DNA of 64,000 nt from positions 1,207,248-1,271,247 of the forward strand of contig NZ_HE978574.1 in the NCBI RefSeq assembly GCF_000311845.1, given 5' to 3'. Positions 7,584-16,474 of the stretch are shown one piece after another. The position numbers were made by a program, and so were the translations under genes. This stretch comes from Enorma massiliensis phI (GTDB taxonomy: Bacteria; Actinomycetota; Coriobacteriia; Coriobacteriales; Coriobacteriaceae). The first letter of the stretch is position 1, and each line of letters begins with the position of its first letter. The notes beneath the pieces are model-generated. The model was not told where the DNA came from. It searched no databases and saw nothing but the letters and a program-made list of their open reading frames with translations.

Positions 7584-8456
7584 TTACGCGTCGGCGCGGG
7601 AGATGCGGTCGAAGCCGACGATGCGGATCTCGTCGCCGGTCTCCTTGGAAACCTTGGCGGCGTACTGCGCGATCGTCATGTCGGCATCCTTGACGAAAGC
7701 CTGCTCGGTGAGCACCTGCTCCTTGTAGAACTTCTCAAGGCGGCCGGTGGCGATCTTCTCCTGGATGGCCTCGGGCTTGCCGGACTCAGCGGCCTGGGCC
7801 TTGTAGATGCTCATCTCGTGCTCGATGGTCTCGGCAGGAACGTCCTCGCGAACGGCGCAGATCGGAGCGACAGCGGCAACCTGAAGGCACACGTCGTGAG
7901 CGAAGGTCTTGAAGGCCTCGTTCTGCGCGGTCTCGGCGTTGTTGAAGGCGAACTCAACGAGGACGCCGATCTTGCCGCCCATGTGCACGTAGCTGGAAAC
8001 GGCACCGTTTGCGGCCTTGCGGGCAGCGAAGCGGGTGATCTTCATGTTCTCACCCATGGTGTGGATGAGCTCGGTGAGTGCAGACTCAACGGTCTCACCC
8101 TCCAGGGACTCCTTGAGGAGCGCGTCGACATCAGCGGGGTTCGTCTCGGAGACGACCTGGGCAACGGCGGCGGCAAAACCGGTGAACTTGGGGTTGGAGC
8201 CCACGAAGTCGGTCTCGCAGGCAACCTCGCAGAGAGCGCCGGCGGTAGCATCGTCGGAAACGAACGCGCCTACGGCACCCTCGTTGGTCTCGCGGCCGGC
8301 CTTCTTGGCGGCAGCGGCAAGGCCGTTCTTGCGGAGGATGTCGACAGCGGCATCCATGTCGCCGTCAGCCTCGACGAGCGCCTTCTTGCACTCCATCATG
8401 GGGGAATCGGTCATCTCGCGGAGCTGCTTGACCTGGGCGGCGGTAATGTTGGCCAT
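7584..8456 (-). CDS. tsf: Translation elongation factor Ts
   Basis: EF-Ts is the nucleotide-exchange factor for EF-Tu. About 290 residues, starting MANITAAQVKQLREMT, with the UBA-like N-terminus (DSPMMECKKAL) and the core motif EVACETDFVG. ATG 8456 is preferred to ATG 8459 because AAGGGG is then six bases away. It follows rpsB after a 96-base gap with a hairpin, and is followed by a strong terminator. Confidence 0.97.
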   Translation of the reverse strand: MANITAAQVKQLREMTDSPMMECKKALVEADGDMDAAVDILRKNGLAAAAKKAGRETNEGAVGAFVSDDATAGALCEVACETDFVGSNPKFTGFAAAVAQVVSETNPADVDALLKESLEGETVESALTELIHTMGENMKITRFAARKAANGAVSSYVHMGGKIGVLVEFAFNNAETAQNEAFKTFAHDVCLQVAAVAPICAVREDVPAETIEHEMSIYKAQAAESGKPEAIQEKIATGRLEKFYKEQVLTEQAFVKDADMTIAQYAAKVSKETGDEIRIVGFDRISRADA

Positions 8457-8504
8457 CATGGCCCCTTTCTCTAGAAATGCCCTTGTTTACTAAGGATTGC
8501 AAAC

Positions 8505-8537
8505 ATCGGGGGCGCTTGTATGACGTACGCCCCCGAT
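8505..8537 (-). terminator. GC hairpin between rpsB and tsf
   Basis: A 10-bp perfect stem (8505-8514 with 8528-8537) with a 13-nt loop. The minus-strand 3' side has only GTTTGC, so it is at best a weak terminator, processing site or attenuator that could lower tsf relative to rpsB. Confidence 0.45.
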
Positions 8538-8552
8538 CGATTCCGGGGGTGC

Positions 8553-9341
8553 CTACTCGGCGGGAGCGGCCTCGACGGTCTCGGCCTCGGCAACGGGGGC
8601 CTCCTCGGCGGGAAGCTCGGAAGCAGCCATCTCGGCCTCGGTCACCTCAGGCTTGTTGCTGCCGGCGATGCAGGCGTCGGCCATGAGCTCGCACATGAGG
8701 GTGACGGAAGAAATGGCATCATCGTTGCAGGGGATGCCGATGCCCAGCTCGGTGACCTCGTCGGGATCGGAGTTGGTGTCGAGCAGAGCGATGACGGGGA
8801 TGTTGAGGCGACGAGCCTCCTTGATGGCGTTCTCCTCGCGCTTGGTGTCGATGACGAAGAGCGCGGCGGGCAGACCCTTGAGGTCGCGGGCGCCACCGAG
8901 GTTGGCCTGGAGCTTAGCGAGCTCCTTGCCGAGCACCGACTGCTCCTTCTTGCCACGAAGAGCCATGCTGCCGTCGGCAACCATGCCCTCGAGCTCCTCC
9001 ATGCGGTTGATGCGGGAGCGGATGGTCACGAAGTTGGTGAGCATGCCGCCGAGCCAACGCTGGTTGATGTAGGGCATACCGCAACGCTCGGCAGCGTTCT
9101 TCACAGCCTCCTGAGCCTGCTTCTTGGTGCCCACGAAGAGGATCTTGCCAGACTTCGCGGTGTTGCGCAGGAAGGTGTAGGCCTGGTCGGCGTTGATGAT
9201 GGTCTGCTTGAGGTCGAGGATGTACATACCGTTGCGCTCGCCGAAGATGTAGGGCTTCATCTTCGGGTTCCAACGATGGGTCTGGTGACCAAAGTGGCAG
9301 CCAGCCTCGAGCAGGGTACGAATCGTAATCTTGGTAGCCAT
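8553..9341 (-). CDS. rpsB: 30S ribosomal protein S2
   Basis: S2 of the small subunit, 262 residues. Motifs include EAGCHFGHQTHRWNPKM near the N-terminus, the segment around GTKKQAQEAV, and INQRWLGGMLTN. The last ~35 residues form an Ala/Glu-rich acidic tail beyond the usual S2 fold. ATG 9341 has AGGAGG five bases upstream; the longer upstream frame lies in the leader. A sigma-70-type promoter is at 9482-9510. Confidence 0.97.
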   Translation of the reverse strand: MATKITIRTLLEAGCHFGHQTHRWNPKMKPYIFGERNGMYILDLKQTIINADQAYTFLRNTAKSGKILFVGTKKQAQEAVKNAAERCGMPYINQRWLGGMLTNFVTIRSRINRMEELEGMVADGSMALRGKKEQSVLGKELAKLQANLGGARDLKGLPAALFVIDTKREENAIKEARRLNIPVIALLDTNSDPDEVTELGIGIPCNDDAISSVTLMCELMADACIAGSNKPEVTEAEMAASELPAEEAPVAEAETVEAAPAE

Positions 9342-9390
9342 GTTAACCTCCTGTGGTTTGCCTCCGCGCGGGGTCAGCCCTTCCCTGCCA

Positions 9391-9417
9391 CCCGGGTTTG
9401 TGCTACCGGCACCCGGG
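9391..9417 (-). promoter_or_regulatory. Hairpin in the rpsB 5' leader
   Basis: A 7-bp stem (9391-9397 with 9411-9417, CCCGGGT/ACCCGGG) lies within the ~130-nt untranslated leader between the promoter and rpsB. A leader this long with a stable GC hairpin is typical of autoregulated ribosomal protein operons. Autoregulation by S2 is inference. Confidence 0.4.
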
Positions 9418-9481
9418 CACCACGGCGGGAAAGTAGCCGCGCGTGTGTGATAGTACTGCTGCCGAATCGGCAACGTTCAGC

Positions 9482-9510
9482 ATGATAGCAGGTGCGCGCT
9501 GCGTTTCCAA
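9482..9510 (-). promoter_or_regulatory. Promoter of the rpsB operon
   Basis: TTGGAA (rc of 9505-9510), exactly 17 bases, then TATCAT (rc of 9482-9487). It lies upstream of rpsB and downstream of the xerC stop, so rpsB transcription starts near 9475. Confidence 0.7.
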
Positions 9511-9637
9511 CCACAAATCTAAACTCCACCTGATTCCATCTGCCCGTACGTGAAAACGCAGGCGAGCGGGTTTCGTTCGACGGGAGTCGACATGCACCGA
9601 ATCTTGAGACAGTCTATCCACCTGACGCAACGAGCGG

Positions 9638-10609
9638 TTATGCATCGGCGCGCGGGTGGGCTTGCATGACGGCCGATTTCAGGCGATCGGGTGTGAGGTG
9701 GGTGTAGAGCGTCGTGGTAGAAAGGCTTACATGGCCCAGAAGCTCCTGGACGCTCCTCAGATCTGCCCCACCAGCGAGAAGGTCGGTAGCGAAGGTGTGG
9801 CGCATCACATGCGGCGTGATATCGGAAGGCAAGCCGGCCTCGCGGCACAGCTTATGAAACCGGTACCTCAGGGCATTTGCATCCATGCGGTTTCCTCGCG
9901 TGGATAGAAAGAGCGGCCCATCAACACGCTTTATTGCCGCTGAATCGCTTGAGGCTCGCATCAGAAGGGGCCGAGCGTCATCGATATAGGTGCGGGTCGC
10001 ATCGAGGGCACGGCGATAGACGGGAACGATGCGCTCCTTCGAGCCCTTTCCGAAGAGGCGAACCGTCTTGGTCGTCCAATCGAAGTCCGCGATATCGATG
10101 TGCGACAGCTCTGAGATACGCGCGCCCGTTGCGTAGAACAGCTCGAGCATCGCGGCATCGCGCATGCCAGAGGGGGTTGATGTGTCGGGAGCGGCCAAAA
10201 GCCGCTGCATCTCGGTGGAGGAAACCGTTTTGGGGAGAGAACGCGGCATCTTTGGCATCTGCACGAGCGATGCGGCATCGGTATCTACGATGCCTTCTGC
10301 ATGGGCCCATCGAAAAAACGACCGCACGGCAGATAGATGCGCCGCGATGGTGCGCGTCGCATACGAGGCACGGTTGAGATAGGCAAGATATCCTCGAAGG
10401 TCGTGGATATCCGGTTCGAGCGCGTTGACGCTCTCCCGCGCGCACCATCGCCCGTAAGCTTCAAGATGGCCCTCGTACGCGCGAACCGTTTCGGGCGAAA
10501 ACCCCTCAACGCGCGCGATGAAGGCGATGAACGCATCGAGCGCGTCGAGGAAGTCGCGAGAAGGCTCCATGGCCCCGTCGTGTGTGGCCTCGGTTGCGAG
10601 CACGGTCAT
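9638..10609 (-). CDS. xerC: XerC/XerD-type tyrosine recombinase
   Basis: A 323-residue site-specific recombinase, probably for chromosome dimer resolution. An N-terminal SAM-like DNA-binding domain (about 20-105) precedes the catalytic domain. The catalytic set is visible: R164 (ARISEL), K188 (GKGSKER), H267/R270 (HVMRHTFA), H293 and Y302 (GHVSLSTTTLYTH). It overlaps trmFO by four bases. A housekeeping role rather than a phage or ICE integrase is favoured by the trmFO-xerC order, known in Firmicutes. Whether it acts as XerC or XerD cannot be decided from sequence alone. Confidence 0.85.
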   Translation of the reverse strand: MTVLATEATHDGAMEPSRDFLDALDAFIAFIARVEGFSPETVRAYEGHLEAYGRWCARESVNALEPDIHDLRGYLAYLNRASYATRTIAAHLSAVRSFFRWAHAEGIVDTDAASLVQMPKMPRSLPKTVSSTEMQRLLAAPDTSTPSGMRDAAMLELFYATGARISELSHIDIADFDWTTKTVRLFGKGSKERIVPVYRRALDATRTYIDDARPLLMRASSDSAAIKRVDGPLFLSTRGNRMDANALRYRFHKLCREAGLPSDITPHVMRHTFATDLLAGGADLRSVQELLGHVSLSTTTLYTHLTPDRLKSAVMQAHPRADA

Positions 10610-11949
10610 CGAGACGCGCCCTTCATGGGAAACAGCTCGTCTCTCGTGGCAAGATAGGCATCGAAATCGGCGAGCGCTCGGTCCGCATAGGCGCGATATC
10701 GATCCCGCTTGCCACGCCGCACCCCATCTTCAAGTGGCGGAACAAGCCCGAAGTTCACATGCATGGGCTGGTAGTCCTCAGTTGCGGGGTCGGTCGCATA
10801 GGCAACGAGCGCGCCCAGGGCGCCCGTTTTGGGAAGCGCTACCGGAGCTGCGCCGATAAGATCGGCATAGGTGTTGAGGGCTGCCAAAAGACCAGAGGCG
10901 ATGGCCTCGGTATACCCTTCGGTGCCGGTTATCTGCCCAGCCAATCGCACCTGTGTCCCTGGAACGGCGAAGGTGGAATCGAGCACATGGGGCGCATCGA
11001 CAAACGTGTTGCGGTGCATGACGCCATAACGGAAGAACTCGGCGTTTTGGAGGCCCGGAACCATGTGGAACACGCGCTTCTGCTCTCCGAAGGTGAGGTT
11101 CGTCTGGAAGCCTACGAGGTTATAGGCGGTGCCCTCGCGATTCTCCGCACGAAGCTGAAGGGCGGCCCAAGGACGGCGTCCCGTGCGCGGATCGGTTAGG
11201 CCAACAGGCTTCATCGCGCCGAAGCGAAGGGCATCTCGACCGGTTCGCGCAACTTCCTCCGCAGGCTGACAGGCTTGGAACAGCCCGCCGTGTTCAAAAT
11301 CCTTGAGCACCACGCGGTCTGCCGTAACGAGGGCTTCGATAAATGCCTCGTACTCTTCCTTCGTGAAGGGGGCATTCAGGTAGTCGCCAACTTCCGCTTC
11401 CCCATAGCGGGATTGACGGAACAACACGGAGCGATCGAGCGATTCGGCGTCCACGATGGGCGCCGCCGCATCGAAGAACGAGAGCGACGACCCGCCGACG
11501 AGCTCGAGCACGGCCTCGCTCAGAGCGGGTGAGCAGAGAGGGCCGGCTGCTATGACGGCCCTGCCTGTGGGCATCGCCGTCACTTCTTCGCGCACCAGCT
11601 CGATGAGCTCTTCGTTTCCCACCTTCTCCTCAACTAGGGAGGAAAACGTCTCGCGGTCTACTGCAAGCGCGCCGCCGGCCGGCACGGACGCTGCGTTGGC
11701 GCACTGCAGAAGCTCTGAGCCCATGCGCGCAAGCTCTTCCTTCAAGAGCCCCGCGGCGCTGTCGATTCGGGTGGCCTTCAGCGAGTTCGAGCACACGAGC
11801 TCAGCGAGGCCATCGGTTCGATGTGCGGGGGAATTCGTGTGGGGCCGCATCTCAAAGAGCTTCACGGGCACGCCGCGCTTTGCAAGTTGCAGCGCGCACT
11901 CGCATCCCGCGAGACCTCCGCCTACTACGATGACGGGATCAAAAGGCAT
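10606..11949 (-). CDS. trmFO: tRNA m5U54 methyltransferase, folate/FAD-dependent
   Basis: TrmFO (formerly Gid) makes ribothymidine 54 in tRNA using methylene-tetrahydrofolate and FAD. The N-terminal dinucleotide fold reads VIVVGGGLAGCECALQ, followed by VCSNSLKA. About 447 residues. ATG 11949 is chosen over the earlier in-frame ATG 11985 because GGAGC lies six bases upstream and conserved sequence starts here. It follows dprA by ten bases and overlaps xerC. Confidence 0.94.
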   Translation of the reverse strand: MPFDPVIVVGGGLAGCECALQLAKRGVPVKLFEMRPHTNSPAHRTDGLAELVCSNSLKATRIDSAAGLLKEELARMGSELLQCANAASVPAGGALAVDRETFSSLVEEKVGNEELIELVREEVTAMPTGRAVIAAGPLCSPALSEAVLELVGGSSLSFFDAAAPIVDAESLDRSVLFRQSRYGEAEVGDYLNAPFTKEEYEAFIEALVTADRVVLKDFEHGGLFQACQPAEEVARTGRDALRFGAMKPVGLTDPRTGRRPWAALQLRAENREGTAYNLVGFQTNLTFGEQKRVFHMVPGLQNAEFFRYGVMHRNTFVDAPHVLDSTFAVPGTQVRLAGQITGTEGYTEAIASGLLAALNTYADLIGAAPVALPKTGALGALVAYATDPATEDYQPMHVNFGLVPPLEDGVRRGKRDRYRAYADRALADFDAYLATRDELFPMKGASR

Positions 11950-11959
11950 AGATGGCTCC

Positions 11960-12913
11960 TTATCGTTGGTTGCTTGACCCATCATTTTGACCGATTGCCG
12001 TCATTGCGTGAAGGACTTCCTTGGTGAGCGCATACCGTCCATCAATGAGCTGCTCAACGCGCCCCGATATCATGAGGTCGCTGAGGAATTCAAGGCACCC
12101 GCGTGCATCGAGCCCAGCAAGCCGCGCTATATCCTCTGAGCGCATCGGGCTTGCGGCCAAACCACGCAGGACGCGTTGTTCGCGCGGGTCGGCAGACTCC
12201 ACTTCGCGGAGAGGCCCATGCGGATGCCGGAGCACACCGTAAATGCGTGACAGCGCGATTTCGAGCGACTCTTCATCGGTAATGCAGCACGCGCCGACGC
12301 CGATAAGATAATTCGCGCCGCGAGATTCGGGAGAGAAAACCGACCCGGGCGCAACAAGCACTTCCCTGCCAAGCTCCATAGCCGCCTCTGCGGTGCTGAA
12401 GGTACCGGAAGGCATGCCGGCCTCTCCAATGAACACCGCCTCCGAAAGCGCTGCGATAACACGATTCCGCTGCGGAAAGAGGAAGCGCTGAGGCTTCGTT
12501 CCCCAAGACGCAATCGAAACAACCGCGCCCCCGGCTTCTAAGGTTTTGTCGATAAGATCTCTGCTGGATGAGGGATAGATAACGTCAGCACCGCATCCCA
12601 GCACGACCACATGGACGCCCCCGCAAGCAAGCGCCTTCATACCCGCAGCCTGGTCGCACCCTATGGCGCCCCCGGATACAACCGTGATGCCGGCTTCCAC
12701 CGCAAGCTCGGCGGCGAGCTCAGTGAGTGCGATGCCATATGGCGTCGGTCTCCTCGTACCGACGATTGCGATAGCTGGGCCCTGCAGGGCTTCAGGGTTT
12801 CCTAGCATATACAGTCGTTTTGGGGCGTTGGCTAGGTCGAGAACTCCAGGTGGATAGCCATCGGAACCACGCTCGATGGTCATGCGAGAAGCTTTCACGG
12901 TTGGCTCCATCAT
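11960..12913 (-). CDS. dprA: DNA-processing protein DprA
   Basis: DprA loads RecA on incoming single-stranded DNA during transformation and is also widespread in non-competent bacteria. The 317-residue product has the Rossmann-like core (AIVGTRRPTPYG, VSGGAIGCDQAAG, FPQRNRVIA) and a C-terminal winged-helix region (about 240-300). ATG 12913 overlaps the comM stop and has GGAGGAGG five bases upstream. The usual dprA-topA-trmFO order is broken here: no topA lies between dprA and trmFO. Confidence 0.93.
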   Translation of the reverse strand: MMEPTVKASRMTIERGSDGYPPGVLDLANAPKRLYMLGNPEALQGPAIAIVGTRRPTPYGIALTELAAELAVEAGITVVSGGAIGCDQAAGMKALACGGVHVVVLGCGADVIYPSSSRDLIDKTLEAGGAVVSIASWGTKPQRFLFPQRNRVIAALSEAVFIGEAGMPSGTFSTAEAAMELGREVLVAPGSVFSPESRGANYLIGVGACCITDEESLEIALSRIYGVLRHPHGPLREVESADPREQRVLRGLAASPMRSEDIARLAGLDARGCLEFLSDLMISGRVEQLIDGRYALTKEVLHAMTAIGQNDGSSNQR

Positions 12914-14418
12914 GCGTTCCTCCTCCCCTGAAACATAGATGCCTCGAGAACGTGAGGGCGCCGGACGCATGCCGATTCATCGATATCCGCGACCGTTCGA
13001 GCTATCCGGCAAAGGCGCTTGATACCGCGGCCAGTAAGCTTGTTGCATTGAGATAGCCCCACGAGCGCATCCTCTGCATCGCGATCCAGATGGAAGGCAG
13101 CAATGGCCTTATCGAGCGATGTTCGAGACGATGTGGAAGCAGGCTCGGTATCGTTTCTCCGTTCCAGCGCGAACGCCCTCCCGGTCGCGACCATGGCGGA
13201 AAGCCCCTCTGAATCCATACCCTCGGCGCCCTCGATGATGAGCGATGGATCGGGCCTGCAAACATCGAGCACGATGTCGATACGGTCGATAAGGGGTCCA
13301 GCGAGTTTAGATCGGTAGCGTTCGATGGCGGTGGCCGAGCACGTGCATGCCACTTCGCGATCGCCGAGGTAACCACAGGGGCATGGGTTGCTTGCCGCTA
13401 TCAGTTGGAATCGGCTGGGAAAGATGTACATACCGTCGGCTCGAACGATGCGAACCACCCCTTCCTCGAGTGGCTGACGGAGCATCTGCAGAACGCCGGA
13501 AGGGAATTCCGCAAGCTCATCTAGAAAGAGGCATCCACCGTGTGCCAAGCTGATCTCGCCCGGGCGCACGGGTCGCCCTCCCCCAACGAGCCCGGCGGCA
13601 GATATGCTGTGATGCGGGCTGCGGAAAGGCCGGTCGCCTGCCAAAAGGCCTGAGATTTCCTCCCCTGCTACCGAGTGAATGCAGAGCGCCTCCTGTTGAT
13701 CTGCCTGCGTGAGCTTTGGGAGAATCGTTGTCATGCGTCGTGCGAGCATGGTCTTTCCTGAGCCCGGAGCGCCGATCATGAGCAAGCCGAGGTCGCCTGC
13801 GGCGGCGATTGCAAGCCCCCTTTTCGCAACCTCTTGACCTACCACATCGGCATAGTCGAGCTTCGTTTCCAAAGGTGGCCGATCGGGTTCCAGGTCGCAG
13901 CGATGAATCGCGTCGCGAACGCCCATCCTAAGACGCGCGATGTTGTCGAGCTCAAACCGGGCCGCCTCAAAGAGCCCCTGATGGGGAGAGGACGGGCCTT
14001 CGATGAGCGTAAGGTGCGTGTCGCGAGCAAGCACCTGGTAGGCAATCTCACCCTTTACGGGGCATACCGAGCCATCAAGTGCGAGTTCCCCAACGAAGAG
14101 ACAGCTGTCGAGGTCGTTTACGGGTATTTGGCCAGAGAGGGCAAGCACGGCGACCGCGATGGGGAGGTCGAGGCCCGTTCCAGACTTTCGCATGTCGCTC
14201 GGAGCGAGGTTGATCGTTATGCTCTTTTTCGGGACCTCGAATCCAACACTTCTCAACGCGCACCGCATACGGCTTCGCGCCTCGAGCACCGTTGAATCGG
14301 CCATGCCCACAATCGAAATGCTCGGGAGGCCGCCGCCCATGGAGACCTCGACGGTGACAGGCACCGCCTCGACACCTCGGATGCACGCCGCGTGCACCGC
14401 ATACACCGGGGCACTCAT
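12910..14418 (-). CDS. comM: ComM-like Mg-chelatase-family AAA+ ATPase
   Basis: The ComM/YifB family comprises hexameric helicases that extend branch migration during transformation. 502 residues. An N-terminal Lon-S5-like domain (SISIVGMADSTV, GLDLPIAVAVLA) precedes the AAA+ module. That module has the Walker A GAPGSGKTMLARR, Walker B GGCLFLDELAEF, a cysteine cluster in NPCPCGYLGDREVACTC, and a C-terminal lid. ATG 14418 overlaps the yraN stop by four bases. The yraN-comM-dprA order is a conserved DNA-processing cluster. Confidence 0.94.
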   Translation of the reverse strand: MSAPVYAVHAACIRGVEAVPVTVEVSMGGGLPSISIVGMADSTVLEARSRMRCALRSVGFEVPKKSITINLAPSDMRKSGTGLDLPIAVAVLALSGQIPVNDLDSCLFVGELALDGSVCPVKGEIAYQVLARDTHLTLIEGPSSPHQGLFEAARFELDNIARLRMGVRDAIHRCDLEPDRPPLETKLDYADVVGQEVAKRGLAIAAAGDLGLLMIGAPGSGKTMLARRMTTILPKLTQADQQEALCIHSVAGEEISGLLAGDRPFRSPHHSISAAGLVGGGRPVRPGEISLAHGGCLFLDELAEFPSGVLQMLRQPLEEGVVRIVRADGMYIFPSRFQLIAASNPCPCGYLGDREVACTCSATAIERYRSKLAGPLIDRIDIVLDVCRPDPSLIIEGAEGMDSEGLSAMVATGRAFALERRNDTEPASTSSRTSLDKAIAAFHLDRDAEDALVGLSQCNKLTGRGIKRLCRIARTVADIDESACVRRPHVLEASMFQGRRNA

Positions 14419-14870
14419 CGGTCTGCTTCCCATGCGAACACATCGAAGTAATGTTCGATGATGGCTTCGGTCTCGGATGTCACCGATATGCTGATCACAT
14501 CGAACCGCAAGGACAGAACGGGAAATCGATCCATGAGATAGCAAGACGCAATGCGTCGATACCTCTCTCGCTTCCTTCGATCCACGGCGGACTCAGGTTC
14601 CGCAGAGCAGAGTTCGTGCACGCGTCGTGTTTTAACCTCCACCAATACGATGACTTCTTCGTCGGGATCGTAGGCTATGAGGTCCGCTTCACCCTCAGGA
14701 CACCGATACCCCTGTTCAAGAACCTCGTAACCGCGATGGTCAAGGTAGCTCGCGGCAATGAGCTCGCCCAGATTGCCAAGCTGTTTGGCAGTAAACTCGT
14801 CAACATGTTCACCTTCGGCCATGTCGGTAAGATCGTATGCCGAACGGAGGGTCCCCTCTTCTGCACCCAT
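14415..14870 (-). CDS. yraN: YraN/UPF0102 family nuclease-like protein
   Basis: 151 residues with the UPF0102 restriction-endonuclease-like fold: GELIAASYLDHRGYEVLEQGYR, then GEADLIAYD and VLVEVKTRR, which supply the E, D and ExK metal-site residues. ATG 14870 has AAGGAGC four bases upstream and is preferred over an earlier ATG at 14900. Its role is uncertain; the family sits beside rnhB and comM in many genomes. Confidence 0.88.
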   Translation of the reverse strand: MGAEEGTLRSAYDLTDMAEGEHVDEFTAKQLGNLGELIAASYLDHRGYEVLEQGYRCPEGEADLIAYDPDEEVIVLVEVKTRRVHELCSAEPESAVDRRKRERYRRIASCYLMDRFPVLSLRFDVISISVTSETEAIIEHYFDVFAWEADR

Positions 14871-14949
14871 GGTTGCTCCTTCCCCTTGTGGTAGAAGCAT
14901 CGTCTCCCATGGAACAGGTCAATAATTCTTTTGAAGCTGACATATCACG

Positions 14950-14971
14950 GAACAGAATCTGAACAGAATCT
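14950..14971. repeat. Tandem 11-bp repeat
   Basis: GAACAGAATCT occurs twice in direct succession (14950-14960, 14961-14971), followed by a partial third copy (AAACAG). It lies in the 165-base gap between rnhB and yraN, upstream of the yraN-comM-dprA-trmFO-xerC run. That position suits a regulator-binding site, but no regulator is identified. Confidence 0.5.
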
Positions 14972-15035
14972 AAACAGGTGCCTCATCGATGCAGGATATG
15001 GGCAACGCGGCATGCGCAACCGTTTATAGCGCTGG

Positions 15036-15824
15036 CTAGAAGAGGCTCTCAGTTTCCAAAAAGTTCCCACAGAAGCTCACGCGATGCTCTTCGGTCAGGC
15101 CATGGGCCTTGATCGCGGCAATATGCTCAGGAGATGCATAGCCCTTCGACTCGGCGAGGTGATATTCGGGATACAGGGCATCGAGCTCGACCATATGCGC
15201 GTCGCGCGTCACCTTGGCAACAATCGAGGCGGCGGCGATGCAGGCAACGCGAGCATCGCCATGAACAATATCGCGTTCATGGTCTACCGCCCCCAGTGGG
15301 TTTCCATCCATCAGCACGCAGTCGGGCGTAAGCCCGGTATCGGCGACGGCGCCTGCAACGGCACGGCGCAGCGCCGACGCCATGCCGATGCGATCGATTT
15401 CAGCGGCCGGAATGTGGCAGAACCCTATAGCGACTGCAACCTGTGCTATCTCTTCTGCCAAACGCTCCCTACGCGCTGGGGTGAGCTTCTTCGAATCGTT
15501 GAGCCCCCAGATGCGCGGGCGCTCCGGCAAACAGACGGCGCAGACCGTAAGCGGACCTGCCACCGATCCACGCCCCACCTCGTCCACGCCAACGACGACG
15601 CCCGGGCCACCGAGCTCTGCCATCTCTGCATACATCGCGTCGACACGCTCGCGCTCGGCGCGCTCGCGATCCAAGCGCCGCTCCGCGCGAGCGAGCGCAG
15701 TCTGGACTTGCTTGCGCGGGTCGTCACGATACCGTTCAATCAGGGCGGGAAGCTCCTCAAGCGCTGCGCTTCCCAGCACTGCGGCGACCTCGGAGGCGGA
15801 TCGCGAGCTCACTTGATTGGCCAT
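15036..15824 (-). CDS. rnhB: Ribonuclease HII
   Basis: RNase HII removes ribonucleotides from DNA. 262 residues. The acidic catalytic residues are in VVGVDEVGRGSVAGPL, in the segment VLMDGN, and in the region of KVTRDAHM. A charged N-terminal region of ~70 residues, including an Arg/Glu-rich helix, precedes the catalytic core. ATG 15824 is preferred over 15827 because GGGAG is then six bases away. Confidence 0.95.
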   Translation of the reverse strand: MANQVSSRSASEVAAVLGSAALEELPALIERYRDDPRKQVQTALARAERRLDRERAERERVDAMYAEMAELGGPGVVVGVDEVGRGSVAGPLTVCAVCLPERPRIWGLNDSKKLTPARRERLAEEIAQVAVAIGFCHIPAAEIDRIGMASALRRAVAGAVADTGLTPDCVLMDGNPLGAVDHERDIVHGDARVACIAAASIVAKVTRDAHMVELDALYPEYHLAESKGYASPEHIAAIKAHGLTEEHRVSFCGNFLETESLF

Positions 15825-15942
15825 CATTTACTCCCTTGGAACGACTGCGCGCCGCTGCTGGATACGTTGCGCCGTCTGACGGGCGAATTCGTGCGCTTAT
15901 GGTTTTCGCTACGGCTCTCAGATGGGAAACACTGGTCGTAGA

Positions 15943-15974
15943 CGAAAAGGGCCGCCTGCAATGAGACGGCCCTT
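15943..15974 (-). terminator. Intrinsic terminator after rplS
   Basis: An 8-bp stem AAGGGCCG/CGGCCCTT (15947-15954 with 15967-15974) with a 12-nt loop is followed on the minus strand by TTTTCGTC. It lies 21 bases after the rplS stop. Confidence 0.85.
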
Positions 15975-15995
15975 GAGGTGCATCTGTGCTGAGAA

Positions 15996-16337
15996 TTAGC
16001 GCTTCTCGGGAATGCGAGCAGCCTTGCCCACCTTGTCGCGCAGATAGTAAAGCTTGGCGCGACGCACGCGGCCGTGACGGACGACCTCGAGCTTGGCGAT
16101 CTTGGGGCTGTGAAGCGGGAAGGTGCGCTCGACGCCCACGCCGAAGGAGATCTTGCGGACGGTGAAGGTCTCACGGGAGGAGCCACCGCTCATGCGGATA
16201 ACGTCACCCTGGAAGACCTGGACGCGCTCACGGTCGCCTTCCTTGATGCGATAGTGAACCTTGACGTTGTCGCCGACGCGGACCTGCGGGATGTCCTCGC
16301 GGATCTGCTGGCGCTCGATTGCGCGGATGTAGTCCAT
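15996..16337 (-). CDS. rplS: 50S ribosomal protein L19
   Basis: L19 at the subunit interface, 113 residues. It has the family signatures [22 protein letters not shown] and [12 protein letters not shown], and the basic C-terminus [18 protein letters not shown] 16337 has AAGGA six bases upstream. It is monocistronic here, with its own promoter and terminator, rather than following trmD as in many bacteria. Confidence 0.97.
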   Translation of the reverse strand: MDYIRAIERQQIREDIPQVRVGDNVKVHYRIKEGDRERVQVFQGDVIRMSGGSSRETFTVRKISFGVGVERTFPLHSPKIAKLEVVRHGRVRRAKLYYLRDKVGKAARIPEKR

Positions 16338-16360
16338 TTCAATTCCTTACTCTTCTAGAG

Positions 16361-16383
16361 GTGCCGCACGCGTACGCCGGCAC
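16361..16383 (-). promoter_or_regulatory. Hairpin in the rplS leader
   Basis: GTGCCG/CGGCAC arms (16361-16366 with 16378-16383) enclose an alternating GC loop, between the promoter and the rplS start. Some L19 genes have structured leaders; no conserved L19-leader sequence could be confirmed. Confidence 0.35.
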
Positions 16384-16404
16384 GTAGGTTGGCAAACGGG
16401 CTTA

Positions 16405-16432
16405 ATTATACGCAATGTGCAGCAGGTCGCAA
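16405..16432 (-). promoter_or_regulatory. Promoter of rplS
   Basis: Consensus TATAAT (rc of 16405-16410) with TTGCGA (rc of 16427-16432) 16 bases upstream, on the minus strand, ~65 bases before rplS. Confidence 0.72.
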
Positions 16433-16474
16433 GCCCCTTTTTTCCTTCAAGAAACGTCTACGCACCCCTTTCGC

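Noticed and set aside
16433-16474. Terminator after ppdK
   Set aside because: A T-rich/A-rich stretch is present, but no stable stem precedes it on the minus strand.
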